A stretch of 64,000 nucleotides of DNA, from the NCBI RefSeq assembly GCF_036002945.1, contig NZ_CP108529.1, forward strand, positions 4,154,001 through 4,218,000. Reading direction: 5' to 3'. The notes under the pieces are model-generated. The model saw only the letters and a list, made by a program, of their open reading frames with translations. It ran no database searches and was not told the origin of the DNA. Source of the stretch: Streptomyces sp. NBC_01224 (GTDB lineage Bacteria > Actinomycetota > Actinomycetes > Streptomycetales > Streptomycetaceae). Below are positions 48,977 to 58,284 of the stretch, piece after piece (position 1 is the stretch's first letter; every line of letters begins with the position of its first letter). A program made the translations under genes and the position numbers.

Positions 48977-49933
48977 TCAGCCCCGGCGCCGCGCAACCTC
49001 GTACAGGACGATCCCGGCCGCGACACCCGCGTTCAGCGACTCCGCGCCGCCCGGCATCGAGATGCGGACCCGGTAGTCGCAGGTCTCGCCGACGAGGCGG
49101 CCCAGGCCCTTGCCCTCGCTGCCGATGACGATGACGACGGGGCCGGCGAGGGCCTCCAGGTCCTCGACGGTGTGCTCACCGTCCGCGGCGAGACCGACGA
49201 CCGTGATACCGGCCTTCTGGTAGCCCTCCAGGGCCCGGGTCAGGTTCGTCACCCGGGAGACCGGCGTACGGGCCGCCGTGCCCGCCGAGGACTTCCATGC
49301 GCCCGCCGTCATCCCGGCCGCGCGCCGCTCCGGCACGACCACGCCGTGGCCGCCGAACGCGGAGACGGAACGGACGATCGCGCCCAGGTTGCGCGGGTCG
49401 GTGACGCCGTCGAGGGCGACGATCAGCGGGTCCTCGCCCTTGTCGTAAGCGGCGGCGGTGAGGTCCTCCGGGTGCGCGTACTCGTACGGCGGGACCTGGA
49501 GGACGAGGCCCTGGTGGTTCAGGCCGTTCGTCATCCGGTCCAGCTCGGGGCGGGGGGCCTCCATCAGGTTGATGTTGCCGCGCTCGCCGGCGAGCTGGAG
49601 GGCCTCGCGGACCCGCTCGTCGTTGTCGATGTACTGCTGGACGTACAGGGTCGTCGCCGGGACGCCGTCGCGCAGGGCCTCGTAGACCGGGTTGCGGCCG
49701 ACGACCATCTCGGACGTGCCTTTGACGCCGCCGCGCCGGGGGGCGGGGCGGCGGTTGGCGGCCTGCTTGGCCTTGGCGGTCGCGATGCGGTTCTTCTTGT
49801 GCTTCTTGCGGGCCTCGGCGGGCGGCGTCGGGCCCTTGCCTTCGAGGCCACGGCGTCGCTGCCCGCCGCTGCCGACCTGCATGCCCTTCTTGTTGGACGT
49901 GCGGCGGTTCCTGCGCTGGCTGTTCCCGGCCAT
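48977..49933 (-). CDS. rlmB: 23S rRNA (guanosine-2'-O-)-methyltransferase RlmB
   Basis: SpoU/TrmH (SPOUT) methyltransferase, 318 residues, acting on 23S rRNA G2251. A basic N-terminal extension of about 70 residues (KKHKKNRIATAKAKQAANRR) precedes the substrate-binding domain and the knot motifs VALDGVTDPRNLGAIVRS, VIVIGSEGKGLGRLV and ISMPGGAESLNAGVAAGIVL. Downstream of cysS in the same direction but separated by a terminator. GTG/ATG start at 49933 follows AGGT. Confidence 0.95.
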   Translation of the reverse strand: MAGNSQRRNRRTSNKKGMQVGSGGQRRRGLEGKGPTPPAEARKKHKKNRIATAKAKQAANRRPAPRRGGVKGTSEMVVGRNPVYEALRDGVPATTLYVQQYIDNDERVREALQLAGERGNINLMEAPRPELDRMTNGLNHQGLVLQVPPYEYAHPEDLTAAAYDKGEDPLIVALDGVTDPRNLGAIVRSVSAFGGHGVVVPERRAAGMTAGAWKSSAGTAARTPVSRVTNLTRALEGYQKAGITVVGLAADGEHTVEDLEALAGPVVIVIGSEGKGLGRLVGETCDYRVRISMPGGAESLNAGVAAGIVLYEVARRRG

Positions 49934-49981
49934 GACCTACCTGTTTCGTTGCTTCTCAGACGTGCGTTCGTATAAGTGAAG

Positions 49982-50009
49982 TGTGCCGCCCGGATCGCCG
50001 GGCGGCACA
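49982..50009 (-). terminator. Terminator of cysS
   Basis: Perfect 12-bp stem TGTGCCGCCCGG/CCGGGCGGCACA with ATCG loop, 9 nt beyond the cysS stop. Confidence 0.88.
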
Positions 50010-50017
50010 TGGGGGGA

Positions 50018-51421
50018 CTACTGGCGCGGGCCGAGTGTCCACCGTGGTCCGGCCGGGCTGTCCTCGATGACGAGTCCGGACTGGTTGAGCTGGTCGCGGA
50101 TGGCGTCGGCGGCCGGCCAGTCCTTGCGCTCGCGGGCCGACTGGCGCTGGTCCAGGACGAGGCGTACGAGCGTGTCGACGACCCCGTGCAGATCGTCGCC
50201 GCGGTCGCTCTCGCCCGCCCAGTGTTCGTCGAGCGGATCGAGGCCGAGGACGCCGAGCATCGCGCGGACCTCCGCGAGCCGGGCGACGGCGGCTTCCTTG
50301 TCGTCGGCGGCGAGTGCGGAGTTGCCCTGGCGGACCGTGGTGTGGACGATCGCGAGCGCCTGCGGGACGCCCAGGTCGTCGTCCATCGCCTCGGCGAACG
50401 CGGGCGGCACCTCGGTGGCGGGCTCGACCGTCTCGCCGGCCTTCTCGGTGACGCGCTGGACGAAGCCCTCGATCCGCGCGAACGCGGACTCGGCCTCGCG
50501 CAGGGCCTCCTCGCTGTACTCGATCATCGACCGGTAGTGCGGGGTGCCGAGGTAGTAGCGGAGCACGATCGGACGCCACTGCTTGACCATCTCGCCGACC
50601 AGCACGGAGTTGCCGAGCGACTTCGACATCTTCTCGCCGGACATGGTGACCCAGCCGTTGTGCACCCAGTACTTCGCGAAGTCGTCGCCGTACGCCTTGG
50701 CCTGGGCGATCTCGTTCTCGTGGTGCGGGAAGATCAGGTCGATGCCGCCGCCGTGGATGTCGAAGGCGGTGCCGAGGTACTTGTGGGCCATGGCGGAGCA
50801 CTCCAGGTGCCAGCCGGGCCGGCCGCGGCCCCACGGGGTCTCCCAGCTGGGCTCGCCCGGCTTGGTCGCCTTCCACATCGCGAAGTCGCGCTGGTCGCGC
50901 TTGCCGGTCTCGCCCTCGCCGGACGGCTGGCGCAGATCGTCCAGGTCCTGGTTGGAGAGCTCCAGGTAGCCGGGGAAGGAGCGCACGTCGAAGTAGACGT
51001 TGCCGTCGGCGGCGTAGGCGTGACCGCGTTCGATCAGGCCGCGCATCATCTCGATCATCTCGGGGATGTGGCCGGTCGCGCGCGGTTCGTAGGTGACCGG
51101 GAGGCAGCCGAGCGCGTCGTAGCCGGCGTTGAACGCCCGCTCGTTCTCGTACCCGATGGCCCACCACGGGCGGCCCTGTTCGGCCGACTTCGCGATGATC
51201 TTGTCGTCGATGTCGGTGACGTTCCGGATGAACGTGACGTCGTAGCCGCGGTACTCGAACCAGCGGCGCATGATGTCGAAGTTCAGCCCGGAACGGATGT
51301 GCCCGATGTGCGGGGCGGCCTGGACAGTCGCGCCACAGAGGTAGATCGAGACACAGCCCGCTGTGAGCGGTACGAAGTCACGGATCTGCCGGGCGCTGGT
51401 GTCGTACAGGCGAATAGTCAC
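50018..51421 (-). CDS. cysS: Cysteinyl-tRNA synthetase
   Basis: Class I aminoacyl-tRNA synthetase, 467 residues. HIGH motif in APHIGHIRSG, KMSKS in GEKMSKSLGN (about 266), and zinc ligands Cys in YLCGATV, CSAMAH and HHENE. GTG 51421 has no ribosome site but TACCCT 6 nt upstream, suggesting a leaderless transcript. Terminated by its own hairpin before rlmB. Essential for translation. Confidence 0.97.
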   Translation of the reverse strand: MTIRLYDTSARQIRDFVPLTAGCVSIYLCGATVQAAPHIGHIRSGLNFDIMRRWFEYRGYDVTFIRNVTDIDDKIIAKSAEQGRPWWAIGYENERAFNAGYDALGCLPVTYEPRATGHIPEMIEMMRGLIERGHAYAADGNVYFDVRSFPGYLELSNQDLDDLRQPSGEGETGKRDQRDFAMWKATKPGEPSWETPWGRGRPGWHLECSAMAHKYLGTAFDIHGGGIDLIFPHHENEIAQAKAYGDDFAKYWVHNGWVTMSGEKMSKSLGNSVLVGEMVKQWRPIVLRYYLGTPHYRSMIEYSEEALREAESAFARIEGFVQRVTEKAGETVEPATEVPPAFAEAMDDDLGVPQALAIVHTTVRQGNSALAADDKEAAVARLAEVRAMLGVLGLDPLDEHWAGESDRGDDLHGVVDTLVRLVLDQRQSARERKDWPAADAIRDQLNQSGLVIEDSPAGPRWTLGPRQ

Positions 51422-51427
51422 GCCTCA

Positions 51428-51433
51428 AGGGTA
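51428..51433 (-). promoter_or_regulatory. -10 element of a leaderless cysS transcript
   Basis: TACCCT on the minus strand, 6 nt before GTG 51421. Confidence 0.5.
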
Positions 51434-51503
51434 GTGGGCGCGCACCAGTGCCCCGCGACCCCTTGGGAATCGCGGGGAAAAGTTTGTGCCGGCCCGCACC
51501 CTC

Positions 51504-51908
51504 CTAGATGCGTCCGACGACCTTTCGCGGGGTGATCCGGACGACCACCCGCTCGTCGTCGGCGCCGGACTCGGGGTTGAACTCCGCGTACTTCTTGCCG
51601 GTGTACTTCGCCGACAGCTCGTCGATGAGCTCCTGACCGCCCTCGGTGGTGAGCGTGGCGGTGCCGCGGATCTCCGCGTATGTGTACGGCGCGTCGAAGG
51701 GCTGCACGACGACGGAGACCCGCGGGTCGCGGCTCAGGTTCTTCTCCTTGCGGCGGCCGACCGTCGTGGAGATGAGCAGATCGTCGCCGTCGCGCTTCAC
51801 CCAGACCGGGGAGACCTGGGGGCTGCCGTCGGGCTGGACGGTGGCGACGGTGACGAAGACGGGCGTGTCGAGAAGCGCCTTGAGTTCTGCGGAGAGTGCG
51901 GCGGTCAT
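51504..51908 (-). CDS. PPOX-class F420/flavin-dependent oxidoreductase
   Basis: 134-residue split-barrel protein of the pyridoxamine-5'-phosphate-oxidase-like superfamily. Features: PVFVTVATVQPDGSPQVSPVWVKRDGDDLLISTT, GRRKEKNLSRDPRVSVVVQP (cofactor contacts), and ELSAKYTGKKY. Actinobacterial members usually bind F420 or FMN; which one is not clear from the residues. ATG 51908 follows GGAGGA. Lies between cysS and ispF, with no operon link visible. Confidence 0.9.
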   Translation of the reverse strand: MTAALSAELKALLDTPVFVTVATVQPDGSPQVSPVWVKRDGDDLLISTTVGRRKEKNLSRDPRVSVVVQPFDAPYTYAEIRGTATLTTEGGQELIDELSAKYTGKKYAEFNPESGADDERVVVRITPRKVVGRI

Positions 51909-52042
51909 GGCGTACGTCCTCCAAGTGGGGTCGATGGTGCCTCTACCCGTACCCCAACCCCGCGTCGCCGCTCCCGCTTCCCGTTCCTGCGTTCGTGGGC
52001 CTCGGGGACCGGCGCGAGGGCTCCGACCCACCCACCAGCAGG

Positions 52043-52546
52043 TCAGCCCGTGCGGTAGACCAGTGCCGTCGCGATCCCCGCGAGGCCTTCGGCCCGCCCG
52101 GTGAAGCCGAGCCCGTCGGAGGTGGCGGCGGAAAGCGAGACGGGCGCCCCCACGGCGGCCGACAGCACCTTCTGCGCCTCGTCGCGCCGCTTGCCGATCT
52201 TCGGCCGTACGCCGACGACCTGAACGGCGACATTGCCGATCTCGAAACCCTCGGCCCGTACGATCCGCGCCGCCTCCGTCAGCAGGGTGACTCCGGCGGC
52301 GCCGGACCACTCGGGCCGCCCCGTGCCGAAGTGCTGCCCGAGGTCGCCGAGCCCGGCGGCGGAGAAGAGCGCGTTGCACGCGGCGTGTGCGACGACATCG
52401 GCGTCGGAGTGCCCCGCCAGGCCCGGCCCCTCGCCCTCCCACAGCAGTCCCGCGCACCACAGCTCGCGGCCCTCTTCGAAGGCGTGGATGTCCGTGCCGA
52501 TCCCGACGAGCGGGATCACGGGCCCGGTCCGGTCCTCAGAAGCCAT
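52043..52546 (-). CDS. ispF: 2-C-methyl-D-erythritol 2,4-cyclodiphosphate synthase
   Basis: MEP pathway step five, 167 residues. Zinc ligands in GIGTDIHAF (DxH) and GHSDADVVAHA; C-terminal ATSDGLGFTGRAEGLAGIA with the conserved substrate loop. Its start overlaps the ispD stop by 11 nt, so the two MEP genes are translationally coupled. Confidence 0.96.
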   Translation of the reverse strand: MASEDRTGPVIPLVGIGTDIHAFEEGRELWCAGLLWEGEGPGLAGHSDADVVAHAACNALFSAAGLGDLGQHFGTGRPEWSGAAGVTLLTEAARIVRAEGFEIGNVAVQVVGVRPKIGKRRDEAQKVLSAAVGAPVSLSAATSDGLGFTGRAEGLAGIATALVYRTG

Positions 52547-53282
52547 CGTTCGCCCTCCTGCGTGCGAGTACCGCCTCGGCCAGCACCAGGTCCAGCGGCC
52601 GGGTCACCTTGAACGCCTCTTCATGCCCGGGTACGACCACGACGGGCGCCCCGAGCTGCTCCACCATGCCCGCGTCGTCCGTGGCGCCCTCGCCGCTGAC
52701 GGCGACCGTCTTGTGCGCGCGTACGAGCGTGTCGCGGTCGAAGCCCTGCGGAGTCTGCACGGCGCGCAGCCTGGCACGTACGGGCGTACCGAGGACCGGC
52801 TCCGGCTCCCCCGGCGGACCGGGCTCGACCTCCTTGACGGTGTCGGCGAGCGGCAGCGCGGGAACGACGGCGGGCGCCCCGTCCCTTACCGCCTCGATCA
52901 CCGCGTCCACGGTGTCGACGGGCACCAGCGGGCGCGCCGCGTCGTGGACGAGGACGACGGAGATGCCCTCGGGCAGGGCGTCGAGACCGAGCCGCACCGA
53001 CTCCTGCCGGGTCTCGCCGCCGGGCACGACGAGGTAGTCGGTGCGCTCGGGCAGGGCGTGCTCGTCGAGCAGGTTCTTGACCTCGGCGGCGCCGTCCGGC
53101 GGCGCGACGACGACGACCAGGGACACGGAACGGGACGCCGCCATGGCCCGTACCGCATGGATGAGCATGGGCGTCCCGCCCAGCGCGCGGAGCGCCTTGG
53201 GGGCGCCCGGGCCGAGCCGTACGCCGCGGCCGGCCGCGGGAATCACGGCGGCGGTGCGGTACGGACGCGATTGATCAGACAT
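52536..53282 (-). CDS. ispD: 2-C-methyl-D-erythritol 4-phosphate cytidylyltransferase
   Basis: MEP pathway step three, 248 residues. CTP-binding AAVIPAAGRGVRLGPGAPKAL at the N-terminus, the active-site LVHDAARPLV, and TPQGFDRDTL. ATG 53282 has GGAG 8 nt upstream; an in-frame ATG at 53408 adds an unlikely leader. Coupled to ispF downstream and preceded by carD, the usual actinobacterial order. Confidence 0.95.
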   Translation of the reverse strand: MSDQSRPYRTAAVIPAAGRGVRLGPGAPKALRALGGTPMLIHAVRAMAASRSVSLVVVVAPPDGAAEVKNLLDEHALPERTDYLVVPGGETRQESVRLGLDALPEGISVVLVHDAARPLVPVDTVDAVIEAVRDGAPAVVPALPLADTVKEVEPGPPGEPEPVLGTPVRARLRAVQTPQGFDRDTLVRAHKTVAVSGEGATDDAGMVEQLGAPVVVVPGHEEAFKVTRPLDLVLAEAVLARRRANDGF

Positions 53283-53615
53283 CGGTTGCACTCCGAAGCT
53301 TCGGCATGTTTGTTTCCACAGCCGACATGGGTATGGCCACAAGCGAGCCGGGCGCCACGCCATGACTCGACCGGGCCCTTTCCGTGACACCCGGTCGAAG
53401 TCGGACAAGCCGCACCGGTCGCTCGGGATCGGCTACACAAGATCGCGAGCAACGTATCGGGGGGATCGCCGATGAAGCCAACGCATCGGTGAGTCAGAAC
53501 GTAATCCAGACACGGCATGGCCGAATCCGGACATGCCGCAGCGCCCGACGACATACCGTGAATACGGTTGTCAGCGGGCACCGCGGCACATTTTTTACGA
53601 CCGGCGCAAGCCGGT
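53283..53615. other. carD-ispD intergenic stretch
   Basis: 333 nt without a convincing gene; presumably holds the ispD promoter. I see no clear terminator or RNA motif. Confidence 0.5.
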
Positions 53616-54098
53616 TCAGGACGCGAGTACCTCGTCGAGCAGAGCCTCGGCCTTGTCTTCGTTCGTGTTCTCCGCGAGAGCGAGCTCGCTCACCAGAATC
53701 TGGCGAGCCTTGGCGAGCATGCGCTTCTCGCCTGCGGAGAGTCCACGCTCGCGCTCACGACGCCACAGGTCGCGAACAACTTCGGCGACCTTGATGACAT
53801 CGCCGGAGGCGAGCTTCTCCAGATTTGCCTTGTAGCGCCGGGACCAGTTCGTCGGCTCTTCGGCATACGGTGCACGCAGCACCTCGAAGACCCGGTCCAG
53901 CCCCTCCTGCCCGACCACGTCGCGCACACCCACGAACTCCGCATTGTCCGCCGGCACACGAACCGTCAAGTCGCCCTGGGCGACCTTGAGCACCAAGTAG
54001 GTCTTGTCCACGCCTTTGATCTGGCGAGTTTCGATAGCCTCGATCAGCGCGGCCCCGTGATGGGGATAGACCACGGTGTCGCCAACCTTGAACGTCAT
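53616..54098 (-). CDS. carD: RNA-polymerase-binding transcription factor CarD
   Basis: 160 residues. N-terminal Tudor-like domain (MTFKVGDTVVYPHHGAALIE, RVPADNAEFVGVRDVV) contacts the RNA polymerase beta subunit; the helical C-terminal domain (WSRRYKANLEKLASGDVIKV, ELALAENTNEDKAEALLDEV) holds open the promoter bubble. AAGGGG lies near ATG 54098. Regulates ribosomal RNA and stringent-type promoters in actinobacteria. Confidence 0.96.
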   Translation of the reverse strand: MTFKVGDTVVYPHHGAALIEAIETRQIKGVDKTYLVLKVAQGDLTVRVPADNAEFVGVRDVVGQEGLDRVFEVLRAPYAEEPTNWSRRYKANLEKLASGDVIKVAEVVRDLWRRERERGLSAGEKRMLAKARQILVSELALAENTNEDKAEALLDEVLAS

Positions 54099-54718
54099 GT
54101 GACAGGTACCCCTTCCGTGGCTATCAAGAGTAACACGAGAACAGCTTCTCCTGAATGGCGTTTTCGCAGGTCAGGGCATATCTCGGGGCTTGACAACAGC
54201 AACACGTACGTGCTGCGGAAGGCTCACGGGAGACGGTATTCGCAGGTCGGAGCGGCTGTACGGGCGAGGCGAAACGCGCACGTTACACACATCCGACCCC
54301 CTCTCCAAAGTGGCCGAACGTCCCGTTTTGCCGGATTCCGGATGATGAACTTTCCGTACTCCGTTCGGACATCGATCACCCGTACGGATGTAAGTGTGAT
54401 GGATCAATGGAATTGATCAACGCCCCGATGCGATCGGTTATGCGCGCGGAATGCGCCACGCTCCATGAATTGATCACCGGCGATATGTGAACGGCGCGTG
54501 TCGACCGGTTTCGGGATGTGCCGGTCCGCGAACCTCGGCCGGGTGCGGACCCCGAACCGCACCGGCCCCGGGAAGTGCCGGTGCGCGAAGGGGCGGGTCG
54601 GGTGCGGGGCGGGACGGGCGGCTCGGTAGCCTAAGGCCGCTGACACACCCTTAGGGCGGCTTTACGTCGCCCGCCCCTCCCGTCCGCAGTCCGACACGTT
54701 CAAGGAGTTGCCGCCGCC
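54099..54718. other. Long intergenic region between divergent carD and the lipoprotein gene
   Basis: 620 nt. Around 54390-54500 it is A/T-richer with a repeated ATTGATCA (near 54411 and 54471) and several GATCAC/GATCAA words. TAGCCT near 54627 could be the -10 of the lipoprotein gene. Reading frames here look non-coding. Confidence 0.5.
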
Positions 54719-55381
54719 GTGAGCCGCAGCCTTCGACACGGCGCCCTCGCCGCCACAGCCATCGTGTTCTCGATCGCCTCGCTCACCGCGTGCGGTGCGG
54801 GCAATGACGCAGCGACGCTCAAGGTCAGGCCGGACAGTGCTGCCGCCGCCTCCGGCGACATCAGCATCCAGAACGCGAACGTCATCACCCAGCCCGAGCG
54901 CAACGCCGAGGGCCCGGCCGTCGTTTCCGCGACGCTGTTCAACAAAGGCACCAAGCAGCAGACCCTGGACTCCGTCACCCTGCCGGGTACGAGCGTCGCG
55001 GTGAAGCTGCACGCCGCCAAGGGCGCCGGACCGGTCGTGGTCCCGGCCGGCGGCAGGGTGGTTCTCGGCGGCAAGGGCAATGCGTCCGCCGTCATCGAGA
55101 ACGGCCGCGAGGCCGCGCAGGCCGGCAATGTGCAGCCCGTCGCCTTCAAGTTCAGCTCGACCGGTGAGATCTCGCTCGGCGCGTTCGTGGTTCCGGCGAC
55201 CAGCTACTTCCAGGGCTTCGGCCCGAGCTCGCTGCCGGTGGCGCCGTCGCAGTCGCCCGGGGCCTCCACCACGCCGTCCGGTTCCGCCTCGCCGGCCGCG
55301 GGGGCCCCGGGCACGTCGGAGTCCGACAGCGACACGACCGCCCCGAGCGACGCCGCGTCCGCCTCGGCGCAGACCGGCTGA
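54719..55381 (+). CDS. Secreted lipoprotein (DUF461/copper-chaperone-like)
   Basis: 220 residues. Signal peptide with lipobox LTAC (Cys at residue 25), then a beta-rich domain with GDISIQNANVI, VVSATLFNKGTKQQTLDSVT and VVVPAGGRVVLGGKGN, reminiscent of PCu(A)C-like folds, and a Ser/Pro/Ala-rich tail. Metal-ligand Met/His are few, so copper binding is doubtful. GTG 54719, AAGGAG 12 nt upstream. Near phoRP; a bidirectional terminator separates them. Confidence 0.8.
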   Translation: MSRSLRHGALAATAIVFSIASLTACGAGNDAATLKVRPDSAAAASGDISIQNANVITQPERNAEGPAVVSATLFNKGTKQQTLDSVTLPGTSVAVKLHAAKGAGPVVVPAGGRVVLGGKGNASAVIENGREAAQAGNVQPVAFKFSSTGEISLGAFVVPATSYFQGFGPSSLPVAPSQSPGASTTPSGSASPAAGAPGTSESDSDTTAPSDAASASAQTG

Positions 55382-55398
55382 CCGTACGCGGGTACGCG

Positions 55399-55443
55399 GA
55401 CGGCGGAGGGCGCCCTCCTTTTCGGGGGGCGCCCTCCGCCGTC
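55399..55443. terminator. Bidirectional terminator
   Basis: Stem GACGGCGGAGGGCGCC/GGCGCCCTCCGCCGTC with a short inner extension, between convergent lipoprotein and phoP genes. Confidence 0.92.
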
Positions 55444-55457
55444 GCATACGGGCCGGT

Positions 55458-56138
55458 TTACGGCTCGAACTTGTACCCCAGGCCCCGCACCGTCACCAGG
55501 TAGCGCGGTGCACCCGGGTCGGGCTCGATCTTGGCGCGCAGACGCTTGACGTGGACGTCGAGGGTCTTGGTGTCGCCCACGTAGTCCGCGCCCCAGACCC
55601 GGTCGATCAGCTGCATACGGGTCAGGACCCGGCCCGCGTTGCGCAGCAGCATCTCCAGCAGGTCGAACTCCTTGAGCGGAAGGTCGACCTTGCCGCCGGA
55701 GACCGTGACGACGTGGCGGTCCACGTCCATCCGGACCGGGCCCGCCTCCAGTGCGGCCGGCGTGACCTCCTCCGGCTCGCCGCGGCGGCGCAGCACCGCA
55801 CGGATGCGGGCGACGAGTTCCCGCGAGGAGAACGGCTTGGTGACGTAGTCGTCGGCTCCTATTTCCAGGCCGACGACCTTGTCGATCTCGCTGTCCTTGG
55901 CCGTGACCATGATCACGGGGACGTTGGACCTGCTGCGCAGCTGACGGCAGACCTCCGTACCGGGCAGGCCCGGCAGCATCAGGTCGAGCAGCACGAGGTC
56001 GGCGCCGTTGCGCTCGAACTCGTCAAGCCCGTCCGGGCCCGTGGCCGCGATGGCGACCTCGAAACCCTCCTTGCGGAGCATGTAGGACAGGGCGTCGCTG
56101 AAGGATTCCTCATCCTCGACGACAAGCACTCGGGTCAC
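55458..56138 (-). CDS. phoP: Response regulator PhoP
   Basis: 226 residues. Receiver with acidic pair VVEDEE, Asp in VLLDLMLPG and Lys in VTKPF; C-terminal winged-helix (OmpR type) with LPLKEFDLLEMLLRN and TLDVHVKRLRAKIEPDP. Activates phosphate-starvation genes by binding PHO boxes. GTG 56138 overlaps the phoR stop by 4 nt. Confidence 0.96.
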   Translation of the reverse strand: MTRVLVVEDEESFSDALSYMLRKEGFEVAIAATGPDGLDEFERNGADLVLLDLMLPGLPGTEVCRQLRSRSNVPVIMVTAKDSEIDKVVGLEIGADDYVTKPFSSRELVARIRAVLRRRGEPEEVTPAALEAGPVRMDVDRHVVTVSGGKVDLPLKEFDLLEMLLRNAGRVLTRMQLIDRVWGADYVGDTKTLDVHVKRLRAKIEPDPGAPRYLVTVRGLGYKFEP

Positions 56139-57409
56139 GGAAGGACCTCCGGGGCAGGGAATGGATCAAGGGTGTCGGGGTGAGCGGGTCCGCAGGGGCC
56201 CTCGTCGCCGTTGACGATGAGCGGTCCGCCCGAGCTGCGGTCCCGTTCCCGTACGGAGCCCGCTTCGGGCAGCCGCAGGGTGAAAGTGGAGCCCTGGCCC
56301 TCCGAGCTCCAGACCGTGACCTCCCCGCCGTGCGAGGCGGCCACGTGCTTGACGATGGCGAGGCCGAGGCCGGTGCCACCGGTGGCCCGTGAGCGGGCCG
56401 GGTCGACGCGGTAGAAGCGTTCGAAGACCCGCTCGCGGTCCTTCTCCGAGATACCGATGCCCTGGTCGGTCACGGCTATCTCGATCTGGTCCCCGCCGGG
56501 TACGGACAGTCGCCTGGCGGCGATGCCCACTCGGGTACGGGCGGGGCTGTAGTTGACGGCGTTCTCGACGAGGTTGCCGAGCGCCGCTGCGAGCTGGCCG
56601 CGGTTGCCCCAGATGCGGAGCTCCGCGGTGCCGCCCGCTGCCATGGTGATCTGCTTCGAGCCGGCCTGCTGGCGGCAGCGGTCGATGGCCTCGGCCACCA
56701 GCTCGTCCACCCGGACCGGCTCGGCGTCCTCCAGCGGGTCGTCGTTCTGCACCCGGGAGAGGTCGATGATCTCCTGTACGAGGTTGGTCAGCCGGGTCGC
56801 CTCGATCTGCATCCGCCCCGCGAACCGCTCCACCGCCTCCGGGTCGTCGGAAGCGTCCATCACGGCCTCGGAGAGCAGGGAGAGCGCGCCGACCGGGGTC
56901 TTGAGCTCATGGCTGACGTTGGCGACGAAGTCGCGCCGTACCGCTTCTATGCGGCGGGCCTCGGTGAGGTCCTCGACCAGCAGGAGCACCAGACGGGAGC
57001 CCAGCGGGGCGACCCGGGCGGAGACCGCGAGGGCCTCGCCGCGGCCCGTACCGCGCCTGGGGAGGTCTAGTTCGACCTGCCGTATCTCACCGTCCCGGCG
57101 GGTGTCCCTGGCCATGTTCAGCATCGCGTCGACAGCGAGCCGCCCGCCCCTGACCAGGCCCAGCGCATAGGCGGCGGAGCTGGCCTTGACCACGCTGTCG
57201 CTCTCGTCGAGCACGACCGCGGAGGAGCTGAGCACGGACAGGACCGTGTCCACCCCCGGGGGCAGCGGGGCATTGCTGTCGGGCCGCAGGGAGGTGCGCG
57301 TCGGCTTCTTCTGGTCGCGCTCGCTCCAGCGGAACGCCAGCATGGCGATCACGCCGGTACACGCACCGCCGATCGCCGCAGCTGCGGCGACTGCCGCGTT
57401 CACGTCCAT
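56135..57409 (-). CDS. phoR: Sensor histidine kinase PhoR
   Basis: 424 residues. One N-terminal membrane helix (AVAAAAAIGGACTGVIAMLAF), a PAS-like region (residues about 55-150), HisKA with VANVSHELKTPVGAL, and HATPase with NLVENAVNYSP, DQGIGI and GTGLGLAIVK. Senses phosphate status with PhoU and the Pst system. Translationally coupled to phoP and divergent from phoU, with a PHO box in between. ATG 57409. Confidence 0.96.
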   Translation of the reverse strand: MDVNAAVAAAAAIGGACTGVIAMLAFRWSERDQKKPTRTSLRPDSNAPLPPGVDTVLSVLSSSAVVLDESDSVVKASSAAYALGLVRGGRLAVDAMLNMARDTRRDGEIRQVELDLPRRGTGRGEALAVSARVAPLGSRLVLLLVEDLTEARRIEAVRRDFVANVSHELKTPVGALSLLSEAVMDASDDPEAVERFAGRMQIEATRLTNLVQEIIDLSRVQNDDPLEDAEPVRVDELVAEAIDRCRQQAGSKQITMAAGGTAELRIWGNRGQLAAALGNLVENAVNYSPARTRVGIAARRLSVPGGDQIEIAVTDQGIGISEKDRERVFERFYRVDPARSRATGGTGLGLAIVKHVAASHGGEVTVWSSEGQGSTFTLRLPEAGSVRERDRSSGGPLIVNGDEGPCGPAHPDTLDPFPAPEVLP

Positions 57410-57482
57410 ACGTCAAGGTTATGCGGGTCCGGGAGGACTCTCCCAGCCATCCGAGTGCGGATCCGAACACTCGTCGCCCAGA

Positions 57483-57515
57483 GTTCACCGAGGAGCAAGG
57501 GTTGGTTCACTTGGG
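57483..57515. promoter_or_regulatory. PHO box (PhoP operator)
   Basis: Three 11-nt units GTTCACCGAGG, AGCAAGGGTTG, GTTCACTTGGG; the first and third match the GTTCACC consensus and are in phase. It lies between divergent phoR and phoU. Confidence 0.9.
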
Positions 57516-57606
57516 CGGCCGGAAGCCGACGCGTACGCCGCCCATGGTGGCAGCGTGGGGTTCATAACCTGGCCCCGGCCTTAGTGAGGACTGGAGAGGG
57601 ACTTCC

Positions 57607-58284
57607 ATGCGTGACGCGTACCACGAGGAACTCGACTCGATCGGCGAGGGACTGGTCGAGATGGCCCGGCTCGTCGGGTCGGCGATCGGCCGGGCGACGA
57701 CGTCCATGCTCGATGCCGATCTCAAGCTCGCGGAGAGCGTGATCGCCGCGGACCAGAAGGTCGACGACCTCCAGCACGACCTGGAGGCGCGGGCCATCGC
57801 CCTGCTCGCGCGCCAGCAGCCCGTGGCGACGGATCTGCGGATCGTGGTCACCTCGCTGCGGATGAGCGCCGATCTGGAGCGCTCGGGCGACCTCGCCCAG
57901 CATGTCGCCAAGCTGGCCCGGCTGCGGTTCCCGGAATCGGCGGTGCCGCACGACCTGCACGCCACCATTCTGGAGATGGGGCAGCTGGCGCAGCGCCTGA
58001 TGGCCAAGGCGGCCGAGGTGATCATCACCAAGGACGTCGATCTGGCGCTCCAGCTGGAGCAGGACGACGACGAGATGGACCTGCTGCACCGCACGCTGTT
58101 CCAGCACCTGATGGACGACCGCTGGAAGCACGGCATCGAGACGGCCGTCGACGTGACGCTGCTCGGCCGCTACTACGAGCGCTTCGCCGACCATGCGGTG
58201 TCGGTCGCCAAGCGCGTGGTCTACCTGGTGACGGGCGAGCACGCCGACGAGATCCAGCAGCAGACAACGGTGGAGGGCGCGTAG
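57607..58284 (+). CDS. phoU: Phosphate signalling protein PhoU
   Basis: 225 residues, two tandem PhoU three-helix domains (MRDAYHEELDSIGEGLVEMA... and ILEMGQLAQRLMAKAAEVII...). Each holds a conserved metal-binding D/E cluster. It negatively modulates PhoR. RBS GAGAGGG precedes ATG 57607. PHO box upstream indicates PhoP control. Confidence 0.95.
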   Translation: MRDAYHEELDSIGEGLVEMARLVGSAIGRATTSMLDADLKLAESVIAADQKVDDLQHDLEARAIALLARQQPVATDLRIVVTSLRMSADLERSGDLAQHVAKLARLRFPESAVPHDLHATILEMGQLAQRLMAKAAEVIITKDVDLALQLEQDDDEMDLLHRTLFQHLMDDRWKHGIETAVDVTLLGRYYERFADHAVSVAKRVVYLVTGEHADEIQQQTTVEGA

